DNA of 38,238 nt from the NCBI GenBank assembly GCA_964351025.1, contig CAYGLV010000017.1:1-38238 (forward strand). Reading direction: 5' to 3'. Shown here in pieces: positions 8,175 to 15,188 of this stretch; positions within the stretch are counted from its first letter, which is position 1; every line of letters starts with the position of its first letter. Under the pieces are notes generated by a model. The model was not told where the DNA came from. It was given only the letters and a program-made list of their open reading frames with translations, and made no database searches. This DNA is from CAYGLV01 sp964351025 (lineage in GTDB: Bacteria > Actinomycetota > Thermoleophilia > Gaiellales > Gaiellaceae). The position numbers were made by a program, and so were the translations under genes.

Positions 8175-8205
8175 CGCTGAAGGAATCCTTGAAGTCCGCT
8201 GAAGG
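8175..8205. promoter_or_regulatory. Phased direct repeats, possible SARP binding site
   Basis: CGCTGAAGG occurs at 8175-8183 and again at 8197-8205, exactly 22 bp apart, with a related TTGAAG (8189-8194) between them. SARP-type regulators are known to bind short direct repeats spaced by 11 or 22 bp. The site lies between the SARP gene and the operon promoter, about 50 bp upstream of the -35. Use by this regulator is inference. Confidence 0.4.
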
Positions 8206-8241
8206 CAGCCCGCAGCAGCCTTTTGGGGAGTCTTCGCTTGA

Positions 8242-8256
8242 ATAATCAGTCCTTAT
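8242..8256. promoter_or_regulatory. LysR-type operator upstream of the sulfonate operon
   Basis: ATAATCAGTCCTTAT has the same ATAA-N7-TTAT dyad as 2225-2239, with 12 of 15 bases identical; only the three central bases differ. It ends one base before the -35 element (8257-8262), the usual place of a LysR recognition site at an activated promoter. Confidence 0.65.
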
Positions 8257-8285
8257 GTGACAGATAACGAGTTATGTGGTAGATT
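8257..8285 (+). promoter_or_regulatory. Sulfonate operon promoter with an internal dyad
   Basis: GTGACA (8257-8262, five of six bases of TTGACA) and TAGATT (8280-8285) are separated by exactly 17 nt. The spacer contains a second dyad, ATAAC-GA-GTTAT (8264-8275), which shares the ATAA/TTAT arms of the operator and could be a LysR activation site. Transcription would start near 8292. An alternative TTGACA at 8164-8169 has no good -10 at a standard distance. Confidence 0.6.
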
Positions 8286-8307
8286 GCCGCGGGTCGTGGC
8301 GGAATCC

Positions 8308-9501
8308 ATGCTCTTTGACGTGCTCGTCGTCGGCAGCGGTGCAGCCGGACTCGCTGCCGCCGTCAGCGCTGAGCGTGCGGGCGCGCGCGTTGGCCTTGTC
8401 GCCAAAGGGTCGATTCAGGGCTGCAACTCGGCCAAGGCGCAGGGCGGGATCCAGGCCGCCTTTGCCGACGACGACTCGCCCGAGATCCACGCCGCCGACG
8501 TCGTCAAGAGCTCGCACGAGACCGCCGACCCACGGCTCGTCGAGGTTCTGACCTCCGAGGCACCGGCGGCGATCCACTGGCTCGAGGAGCTTGGGGTCTC
8601 TTTTACGCGCGAGAACGGCGGCTACCGTCTTGCACGCTGTGGTGGCGCGACTCGGCGGCGCTTGCTCCAGGTCGGCGACCGCACCGGCCACGCGATCACC
8701 AAGGCGCTCCGCGAGGCCTACGCGGCGTCGTCGGGAGCGCTCTTCGAGCACCACGCGCTCGCCGCGCTCGAGCCGGGAGACGGCTCGTGGGAGGTCACGT
8801 GCGAGACGAAGGGCGGGACCGCATCGCTGGCTGCGGCCACGGTCGTCCTCGCCGCCGGGGGCCGTTGCTTCGCGGAGGCGCAGGCGCGCGGCGAGTTCTC
8901 GACGAACCATCCCGGCGCGACCGGTGAGGTCACACGAATCGCCCTTGACGTGGGTGCCGAGGCACGCGACCTCGACGCGCTCCAGTACCACCCGAACGGC
9001 GGCGCCTGGCCCGGCACGATGCAGGGCTACTCCATCCCGGAGACGACGCGCGCGTACGGTGCGGTGCTCCTGAACGCCGACCGCGAGGAGTTCACGGATT
9101 CGCTCGGCCCGCGCGACGCTGTCGCCCAGGCGATCGTGGACGAGGTGGCCGCCGGGCGCGGTGTCGAGACCCCCGAAGGTCGCCCGGCCGTCTGGCTCGA
9201 TACGACACGTATCCCCGCCGGCGATGCCGAGATCTCCCTTCCCTACATGCTGCGCCGCTACCGGGCGGCCGGGATCGACCCACTCGCGGAGCCGATCTAC
9301 ACGTACCCGGTCCTGCACTACCAAAATGGCGGGCTCGTGATCGACACGGCCTCCGCCACGACACTCGAGGGCCTGTATGCCTGCGGCGAGATCGCGGGTG
9401 GCACCCACGGGCGCAACCGGATGATGGGCAATTCGCTGCTCGAGTGCTGCGTCTTCGGACGCCGCGCGGGCCGGGCGGCGGCAGAGAAAGCGAGAGGATG
9501 A
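8308..9501 (+). CDS. Soluble fumarate reductase/succinate dehydrogenase-like FAD flavoprotein
   Basis: 397 residues from ATG 8308. The FAD-binding motif DVLVVGSGAAGL opens the protein and AQGGIQAA lies at 44-51. The active-site region has HYQNGG at 337-342 and GRNRMMGNSLLE near 368-379, keeping the substrate-binding His and the Arg of the NR motif. SdhA/FrdA bind FAD covalently through a His in the SHxxxAQGG region; Asn40 stands there, so FAD should be non-covalent as in NadB. The C-terminal helical domain of SdhA and NadB is missing, and no iron-sulfur or membrane subunit follows. An upstream GTG at 8257 is in frame, but it would put the promoter and dyad inside the gene. The stop overlaps the next ATG (ATGA). 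I infer a double bond between sulfonate/carboxylate-bearing carbons as the substrate. Confidence 0.85.
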   Translation: MLFDVLVVGSGAAGLAAAVSAERAGARVGLVAKGSIQGCNSAKAQGGIQAAFADDDSPEIHAADVVKSSHETADPRLVEVLTSEAPAAIHWLEELGVSFTRENGGYRLARCGGATRRRLLQVGDRTGHAITKALREAYAASSGALFEHHALAALEPGDGSWEVTCETKGGTASLAAATVVLAAGGRCFAEAQARGEFSTNHPGATGEVTRIALDVGAEARDLDALQYHPNGGAWPGTMQGYSIPETTRAYGAVLLNADREEFTDSLGPRDAVAQAIVDEVAAGRGVETPEGRPAVWLDTTRIPAGDAEISLPYMLRRYRAAGIDPLAEPIYTYPVLHYQNGGLVIDTASATTLEGLYACGEIAGGTHGRNRMMGNSLLECCVFGRRAGRAAAEKARG

Positions 9502-10397
9502 CGACACTTACAGCAACCGATCTCGCCAAGGCCGTCGAGGACGCAGCCGCGCACCTCTACGTCTGGGCGCTGAAGGACATCCCGCAGGACCTGCGCGACG
9601 CTCTCGCGGGCGCAGCGGAGCGGGAGACCTCGGTCACGGGACAGCGTGTCCTGCAGACGATCTTGAAGAACGTCGGCATCGCCGACGAGCAGCGCAACCT
9701 CGTCTGCCAGGACACCGGGATCGCCGTGTACACCTGCCGCGTCGGCGAGCACTTCCCGCTCCACCCGGCGCGGATCTACACCGCGCTGCGCAACGGCACC
9801 GAGCGGGCGACCCTCGAGCACCCGCTGCGCTCGAACACCGTGCACACGATCACGCGCGAGAACACGGGCGCGAACGTCGGCTATCGCGTCCCGATCGTGC
9901 ACTGGGAGTTCATCCCGGACTGGGACGGGCTCGACGTCAAGTGCGTGCCCAAGGGATCCGGCTCGGAGAACATGAGCTTCCTGAAGATGTGCGTTCCCGC
10001 CGACGGTGTCAGCGGGATCAAGAAATTCGTCCTGGAGTCGATCGTGGATGCGGGAGGGAAGCCGTGCCCGCCGGGGATCGTCGGCGTCGGCATCGGGGGC
10101 TCGGCCGACTACGCGATGTACCTCGCCAAGGAGGCGATCGCCCGCCCCGTCGGTACGCGCAACGCCGACCCGATCGTCGCCGAGCTCGAGGACGAGCTCT
10201 ACGGCCTCCTGAACGAGACGGGCATCGGCCCGATGGGTCTCGGCGGCGACGTGACCGTGCTGCAGTGCCACATCGAGCACGCCGACACGCACATGACCCT
10301 CAACCCCGTCGCGGTCAACTACCAGTGCTGGGCGGCCCGCCGCGCCTCGGCGCACATCGGTCCCGACGGCACCGTCGACTTCGACCGGGAGTATTAG
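9498..10397 (+). CDS. Class I fumarase-like hydro-lyase, alpha subunit
   Basis: 299 residues, the usual length for the separate alpha subunit of [4Fe-4S] class I fumarase/tartrate dehydratase. The three cluster cysteines are recognisable: Cys70 in CQDTG, Cys190 in PCPPGIVGVGIGGS and Cys277 in NYQCWAARR. IGPMGLGG at 243-250 is also conserved. These enzymes add or remove water across a C-C bond beside two carboxylates. The gene overlaps the flavoprotein by ATGA and is followed 4 nt later by the beta subunit. Placement with phosphosulfolactate synthase suggests that the substrate is sulfolactate or phosphosulfolactate rather than malate. That is inference; an ordinary fumarase role cannot be excluded. 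Confidence 0.9.
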   Translation: MTTLTATDLAKAVEDAAAHLYVWALKDIPQDLRDALAGAAERETSVTGQRVLQTILKNVGIADEQRNLVCQDTGIAVYTCRVGEHFPLHPARIYTALRNGTERATLEHPLRSNTVHTITRENTGANVGYRVPIVHWEFIPDWDGLDVKCVPKGSGSENMSFLKMCVPADGVSGIKKFVLESIVDAGGKPCPPGIVGVGIGGSADYAMYLAKEAIARPVGTRNADPIVAELEDELYGLLNETGIGPMGLGGDVTVLQCHIEHADTHMTLNPVAVNYQCWAARRASAHIGPDGTVDFDREY

Positions 10398-10401
10398 TCC
10401 C

Positions 10402-10989
10402 ATGGCCCACCACACAGTCACCTTCCCGATCACCGACCCGGCGGAGATCCTGAAGCTGCGGGCCGGCGACGAGGTCACCGTTCAGGGGCACATCATCGGC
10501 ATCCGTGACCGTACCCAGATCAGGATCTTCGATGAGGGCGTCGCTCCGCCCATGGATCTCGCGGGCGCGTTCCTGCTGCACACCGCGCCCGGGGTGCGCA
10601 AGCTCGGCCCCGGCCGCTACGAGAAGGTCTGCATCGGCACGACGACGAGTGCGCGCATGGTGCGCTTCACCGAGGGGCTCGGCTCCCAGTACGCGGTCCG
10701 CGCGATCTGCGGCAAGGGCGGCTTCCCGGACGAGGCGATCGAGCCGATGGCGCGGCTCGGGATGGTCTACTTGGCGATCGTCGGTGGGGCTGCAGCGCTC
10801 GAGACGACCCAGATCGAGGAGATCGAGGAGGTCGCCTGGGAGGAGCTGATGCCCGAGTGCCTCTGGAAATTCCGCGTCAAGGACTTCGGCCCGCTGATCG
10901 TCGGCATCGACGCGCACGGGAACTCGCTCTACCGGGACGTCCAGGCGGCGGCCCGCAAGAAGCTGGAGGAGCTCTATGCCAGGCTTTGA
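10402..10989 (+). CDS. Class I fumarase-like hydro-lyase, beta subunit
   Basis: 195 residues forming the swivelling beta subunit. Family landmarks are LRAGDEVTVQG, IGTTTSARM (78-86), GKGG (104-107) and the end WKFRVKDFGPLIVGIDAHGN. Two substrate-contact motifs differ from ordinary fumarase as I know it. The usual RDxAH loop reads RDRTQ at 35-39, and the usual GPTT loop reads GTTT at 79-82. Such changes in the carboxylate-binding loops point to a different substrate. There is no Shine-Dalgarno, and the start lies 4 nt after the alpha stop, consistent with coupled translation. The last 14 nt overlap comA. Confidence 0.9.
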   Translation: MAHHTVTFPITDPAEILKLRAGDEVTVQGHIIGIRDRTQIRIFDEGVAPPMDLAGAFLLHTAPGVRKLGPGRYEKVCIGTTTSARMVRFTEGLGSQYAVRAICGKGGFPDEAIEPMARLGMVYLAIVGGAAALETTQIEEIEEVAWEELMPECLWKFRVKDFGPLIVGIDAHGNSLYRDVQAAARKKLEELYARL

Positions 10990-11764
10990 GGACGGCTTCC
11001 TCGATCTGCCCAAGCGCGCCGGCAAGCCACGCACCGCCGGCCTGACACACGTGATCGACAAGGGCATGAACCTCCGCGACATCGAGGGCATGTTCGACAC
11101 CGCGGGCGAGTTCGTGGACATCGTCAAGTTCGGCTGGGGAACGTCGTACGTCACGAACAACCTCGAAAAGAAGATCGCCCTCTACAGGTCGTTCGCGACG
11201 CCGATCGTTTGCGGCGGCACGCTCTTCGAGGCGGTCTACGCCCTCGGCAAGCTCGACGGCTTCAAGGCGTGGCTCCTGCACAACCGCTTCTCTCACGTCG
11301 AGATCTCCGACGGCACGCTCGACATCCCGCGCGAGCGGAAGCTCGAGCTGATCGCGGAGTTCGCCCGCGACTTCACCGTCCTCTCGGAGGTCGGATCGAA
11401 AGACGCCGACGCGATCTTCGCCCCCTACCAGTGGGTCGAGTGGATCAAGGAGGAGCTTGCCGCCGGCGCCTGGAAGGTGATCACGGAGGGCCGTGAGGGC
11501 GGTACAGCCGGGATCTACCGGCCGACGGGTGAGATGCGCACCGGTCTCGTGGACGAGATCGCGCACGAGGTCGACATCGCCGACCTGATCTTCGAGGCAC
11601 CGACGAAAGGCTCGCAGGCGTGGTTCGTCACGCACTTCGGGCCCGAGGTCAACCTCGGCAACATCCCGCCCGACGAGGTGATTCCGCTCGAGACACTTCG
11701 TCTCGGCCTGCGGGGCGACACGCTGAGGGAGATCCTGCTGTCCGAGAAGGCACCCAGCTCGTGA
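10976..11764 (+). CDS. comA: Phosphosulfolactate synthase (ComA family)
   Basis: 262 residues, close to methanogen and Bacillus ComA. Conserved TIM-barrel motifs in order: KFGWGTS (51-57), GGTLFE (80-85), EISDGT (109-114), EVGSKD (138-143) and EGREGGTAGIY (171-181). The family adds sulfite to phosphoenolpyruvate to make 2-phospho-3-sulfolactate, the first step of archaeal coenzyme M synthesis and of spore sulfolactate synthesis in Bacillus. The gene overlaps the fumarase beta gene by 14 nt and the APS reductase gene by GTGA, so it sits between the sulfite-making genes and the malate/fumarate-type enzymes. No ComB phosphatase, sulfolactate dehydrogenase or ComDE homologue is visible, so the product's fate differs from the known routes or uses genes elsewhere. 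Confidence 0.92.
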   Translation: MPGFEDGFLDLPKRAGKPRTAGLTHVIDKGMNLRDIEGMFDTAGEFVDIVKFGWGTSYVTNNLEKKIALYRSFATPIVCGGTLFEAVYALGKLDGFKAWLLHNRFSHVEISDGTLDIPRERKLELIAEFARDFTVLSEVGSKDADAIFAPYQWVEWIKEELAAGAWKVITEGREGGTAGIYRPTGEMRTGLVDEIAHEVDIADLIFEAPTKGSQAWFVTHFGPEVNLGNIPPDEVIPLETLRLGLRGDTLREILLSEKAPSS

Positions 11765-12450
11765 CCGCCACCTTCGACACGATCACAGCGCTCGCGGCCG
11801 AGGACGGCGGGGAGCAGCTCGGCGCCGAGGATCTTCTGCGCACCCTGCTCGAGGTATTCGGGGACCGGGTCGCTCTCGCCTGCTCCTTCCAGAAGGAGGA
11901 GGCGGTGCTGCTCGACATGATGTTCGCGATCGAGCCGCGGGCTCGCGTCTTCGCCCTCGACACGCACGTGCTCTTCCCGGAGACGTACGCCGTCTGGCGG
12001 GACGTCGAGAGACGCTACGGGGCGACGATCGAGGTCTTCCAGGGCCCGTCGCTCGGCCTGCAGGCGGCCGTCCACGGCGACGAGCTCTGGAAGAGCAACC
12101 CGACGCTCTGCTGCGCGGTCCGCAAGGTCGAGCCGCTCGTGCGGGCGCTCTCCGGCCTCGACGCCTGGATCACCGGCGTTCATCGCGACCAGTCGCCGAC
12201 CCGCGCGGGCGCGCCGAAGCTCGGCTGGGACGAGGCCCACGAGCTCTGGAAGGCGAACCCGCTCGCCGACTGGACCGACGAGCGCATCTGGGCCTACGTC
12301 CGCGAACGGGATCTCCCCTACAACCAGCTCCACGACCGGGGCTACTCGTCGATCGGCTGCACGCACTGCACGCTCCCGGGTGGCGGGCGCGACGGTCGTT
12401 GGGCGGGCAGCGACAAGACCGAGTGCGGGCTCCACGTGGAGGGCGCATGA
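11761..12450 (+). CDS. cysH: Assimilatory APS reductase, [4Fe-4S] type
   Basis: 229 residues from the GTG at 11761. It reduces adenylyl sulfate to sulfite and AMP. The cluster-binding cysteine pairs Cys117-Cys118 (LCCAVRKVEPL) and Cys200/Cys203 (GCTHCT) mark the APS-using branch rather than the cluster-free PAPS reductases. The C-terminal catalytic cysteine is Cys222 in KTECGLH. The PAPS-reductase fold begins with LACSFQKEEAVLL. The start was chosen because GTG overlaps the comA stop; longer in-frame extensions would run inside comA. The product sulfite is the substrate of the preceding gene's enzyme. Confidence 0.93.
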   Translation: MTATFDTITALAAEDGGEQLGAEDLLRTLLEVFGDRVALACSFQKEEAVLLDMMFAIEPRARVFALDTHVLFPETYAVWRDVERRYGATIEVFQGPSLGLQAAVHGDELWKSNPTLCCAVRKVEPLVRALSGLDAWITGVHRDQSPTRAGAPKLGWDEAHELWKANPLADWTDERIWAYVRERDLPYNQLHDRGYSSIGCTHCTLPGGGRDGRWAGSDKTECGLHVEGA

Positions 12451-13007
12451 CCTCGCCGCGTCAGGGTTTCGTGGTCTGGCTGACGGGACTCTCGTGCTCC
12501 GGCAAGACGACGCTCGGGCGCCTCGTGGCTGCCGAGCTCGATCGGCGCGGGCGCCTCGTGGACAGCCTCGACGGGGATGCGGTTCGGACGCACCTCTCGA
12601 CCGGTCTCGGCTTCTCGCGCGAGGACCGTGACACGAACGTCGAGCGGGTCGCCTGGGTCGCTTCGCGGCTCTCTCGGGCCGGCGCGGCCGTGGTCGTGAC
12701 GCTCATCTCTCCGTACGAGGCGGCGCGCAGCCGTGCTCGAGCGACCGTCGAGGAGCACACGCCGTTCGTGGAGGTGCACGTCGCGACGCCGCTGGCGGTG
12801 TGCGTGGGCCGTGACGACCGAGGGCTCTACGCGAGGGCGCTCGCCGGGGAGATCGCGAACTTCACCGGTATCGACGACCCCTACGAGGAGCCCGTCGCTC
12901 CCGAGCTGCGGCTCGATACCGACGGCGAGTCGCCCGAGGCCTCCGCGCAGCGGATCCTTGCCCGCCTCGAGGAGCTCGGCCTCATCTCCGAGGAGCCCGT
13001 CGTATGA
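12447..13007 (+). CDS. cysC: Adenylyl-sulfate kinase
   Basis: 186 residues, a full-length stand-alone APS kinase that makes PAPS from APS and ATP. The Walker A motif is GLSCSGKTT at 14-22, unusual in having Cys-Ser where most members have Gly-Ala or similar. DGDAVR, LGFSREDRDTN, RDDRGLYARA and FTGIDDPYE follow in family order. It overlaps both neighbours by ATGA. With an APS reductase in the same operon, APS can go either to sulfite or to PAPS. The reason for making PAPS here is not evident, as no sulfotransferase is visible in the window. Confidence 0.94.
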   Translation: MTSPRQGFVVWLTGLSCSGKTTLGRLVAAELDRRGRLVDSLDGDAVRTHLSTGLGFSREDRDTNVERVAWVASRLSRAGAAVVVTLISPYEAARSRARATVEEHTPFVEVHVATPLAVCVGRDDRGLYARALAGEIANFTGIDDPYEEPVAPELRLDTDGESPEASAQRILARLEELGLISEEPVV

Positions 13008-13924
13008 GTGCCGTCGGGCCGGCCGTGCACCTGTCCCACCTCGATGAGCTCGAGGCGGAGGCGGTGCACATCATGCGCGAGGTCGCAGCCGAGCTCGAGC
13101 GGCCGGTGCTGCTCTTCTCCGGCGGCAAGGACTCGATCGTGCTCCTGCGTCTGGCCGAAAAGGCCTTCCGACCGGGCAAGTTCCCGTTCCCGGTGATGCA
13201 CGTGGACACCGGCCACAACTTCCCCGAGGTGCTCGAGTTCCGCGACCGGCGCGTCGCGGAGCTCGACGAGAGGCTGCTCGTCGCGTCCGTCCAGGAGTCG
13301 ATCGATCGCGGCCGCGTCGTCGAGGAGACAGGTCCGCGCGCGTCGCGCAACCAGCTCCAGACGACGACGCTGCTCGACGCGATCGAGGCGCATCGTTTCG
13401 ACGCCGCGATCGGCGGAGCCCGCCGCGACGAGGAGCGAGCGCGCGCAAAGGAGCGCATCTTCTCGTTCCGCGACGAGTTCGGGCAGTGGAATCCCCGCGT
13501 CCAGCGTCCCGAGCTCTGGAACCTCTACAACGCGCGCATCCGGCGCGGCGAGCACGTCCGCGTCTTCCCGATCTCGAACTGGACGGAGCTCGACGTGTGG
13601 CAGTACATCGCCCGCGAGGACCTCGAGCTGCCTCCGATCTACTTCTCCCACGAGCGTGAGGTCTTCCGGCGCGACGGCATGCTCTACGCCGTCAGCCCGT
13701 ACGTCGAGAGGCTTCCGAGTGAGGACCCGTTCGTCGCGTCGGTGCGCTTCCGGACGGTGGGGGACATGTCGTGCACCGGCGCCGTCGAGTCGCGGGCGCA
13801 CCGGCTCGAGGACGTCGTCGCCGAGATCGCCGCGACGCGGGTCACCGAACGCGGCGAGACCCGCGCGGACGACCGCGCGTCGGAGGCTGCGATGGAGGAC
13901 AGGAAACGTGTCGGTTACTTCTGA
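13004..13924 (+). CDS. cysD: Sulfate adenylyltransferase small subunit
   Basis: 306 residues with the ATP-PPase PP-loop SGGKDS at 39-44 and the CysD signatures HVDTGHNFPEVLEFRD and PLWNLYN-like RPELWNLYN. Together with the CysN GTPase it forms APS from sulfate and ATP, the entry step of this operon's sulfur flow. The ATG overlaps the cysC stop (ATGA), and the gene overlaps cysN by 17 nt. The length is normal and no motif is missing. Confidence 0.95.
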   Translation: MSAVGPAVHLSHLDELEAEAVHIMREVAAELERPVLLFSGGKDSIVLLRLAEKAFRPGKFPFPVMHVDTGHNFPEVLEFRDRRVAELDERLLVASVQESIDRGRVVEETGPRASRNQLQTTTLLDAIEAHRFDAAIGGARRDEERARAKERIFSFRDEFGQWNPRVQRPELWNLYNARIRRGEHVRVFPISNWTELDVWQYIAREDLELPPIYFSHEREVFRRDGMLYAVSPYVERLPSEDPFVASVRFRTVGDMSCTGAVESRAHRLEDVVAEIAATRVTERGETRADDRASEAAMEDRKRVGYF

Positions 13925-15188
13925 GCAGCTCTCGTCGACCGACCTGCTCCGCCTGGTGACCGCAGGGTCGGTGGACGACGGCAAGAGCACGCTCATCGGC
14001 CGTCTGCTCTACGACTCGAAGCAGATCATGGTCGATCAGCTCCAACACATCGAGGAGACGAGCCTGCGCCGGGGCGACGGCTACGTCAACCTCGCTCTGC
14101 TCACTGATGGTCTCCGCGCCGAGCGTGAGCAGGGGATCACGATCGATGTCGCCTACCGGTCGTTCGTCACGCCTCGCCGCCGCTTCCAGCTCGCCGACGC
14201 TCCGGGCCACGTCCAGTACACGCGCAACATGGTCACGGGCGCCTCGACCGCAGACCTCGCCATCATCCTCCTGGACGCGAGAAAGGGCGTGGTCGAGCAA
14301 ACGCGCCGGCACTCCTACATCGCGGCGATCCTCGACATCCCGCACGTCGTCGTCGCCGTCAACAAGATGGACCTCGTCGGCTTCTCGGAAGAGCGCTTCC
14401 GCGAGATCCAGGCCGAGCTGCAGGATGCCTCGACCCGGCTCGGGCTCAAGGACGTCCGGGCCATCCCGATGTCGGCTCTGCGGGGCGACAACGTCGTCGA
14501 CGGCAGCGAGGCGATGCCCTGGTACGAGGGCCCGACGCTGCTCGAGCACCTCGAGAACGTCGAGCTTGCAGGCGACCGGAACCTCGACGACCGGCGTCTC
14601 GCCGTGCAATGGGTGATTCGCCCGATCTCGGAGGAGCACCCCGACTATCGCGGCTACGCCGGCCAGGTGGCGGGCGGCACGTGGCGGGCGGGCGACGAGG
14701 TGGTCGTGCTTCCGTCCGGCGGGCGCTCGCGGGTGCTCGCTGTCGAAACCTCGAACGGGCCGCTTGACGCGGCAGTGCCGCCGATGTCGGTCACGATCCG
14801 GCTCGAGGACGACCTCGACGTGAGCCGCGGCGACATGCTCGCGGATCCCGAGCGCGCGCCGATCGTCGCCCGGGAGCTCGAGGCGACGCTGTGCTGGATG
14901 AGCGAGCGCCCACTGCTGCCCGGCTCGCGCGTCATCGTCAAGCACACGACGCGCACCGTCCGCGCGATCGTGGGCGAACTCCTGTCCGTGGTGGACATCC
15001 ACACGCTCGAGGACGTTCCCTCGCCGGCGCAGCTCCAGCTGAACGACATCGCGCGCGTCTTGCTGCGGCTCGCGGAGCCGCTGGCCGTCGATCCCTACGC
15101 GGCGAACCGTGCGACCGGCGCCTTCATCCTCATCGACGAGGCCGGGAACGACACGGTCGGTGCTGGAATGGTCGTGCGCGCCTCGTGA
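13908..15188 (+). CDS. cysN: Sulfate adenylyltransferase GTPase subunit
   Basis: 426 residues from GTG 13908, preceded by a purine-rich Shine-Dalgarno (GGAGGACAGGAAAC). EF-Tu-like GTPase motifs are G1 GSVDDGKST (20-28), G3 DAPGHVQYTRNM and G4 NKMD, followed by two beta-barrel domains. No APS-kinase domain is fused at the C-terminus, unlike the CysNC of many actinobacteria; that function is the separate cysC. The frame is open further upstream inside cysD, but only the GTG gives the family N-terminus STDLLRLVTAGSVDDGK. Confidence 0.95.
   Translation: MSVTSEQLSSTDLLRLVTAGSVDDGKSTLIGRLLYDSKQIMVDQLQHIEETSLRRGDGYVNLALLTDGLRAEREQGITIDVAYRSFVTPRRRFQLADAPGHVQYTRNMVTGASTADLAIILLDARKGVVEQTRRHSYIAAILDIPHVVVAVNKMDLVGFSEERFREIQAELQDASTRLGLKDVRAIPMSALRGDNVVDGSEAMPWYEGPTLLEHLENVELAGDRNLDDRRLAVQWVIRPISEEHPDYRGYAGQVAGGTWRAGDEVVVLPSGGRSRVLAVETSNGPLDAAVPPMSVTIRLEDDLDVSRGDMLADPERAPIVARELEATLCWMSERPLLPGSRVIVKHTTRTVRAIVGELLSVVDIHTLEDVPSPAQLQLNDIARVLLRLAEPLAVDPYAANRATGAFILIDEAGNDTVGAGMVVRAS

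Noticed and set aside
8257..8307. GTG start adding 17 residues to the flavoprotein
   Set aside because: It would place the -35/-10 and a dyad inside the gene, and the added residues are not typical of the family. Kept only as a possible alternative.
8116..8307. Riboswitch (SAM or sulfur related) ahead of the operon
   Set aside because: The predicted leader after the -10 is only about 16 nt, too short for an aptamer, and I see no conserved core.
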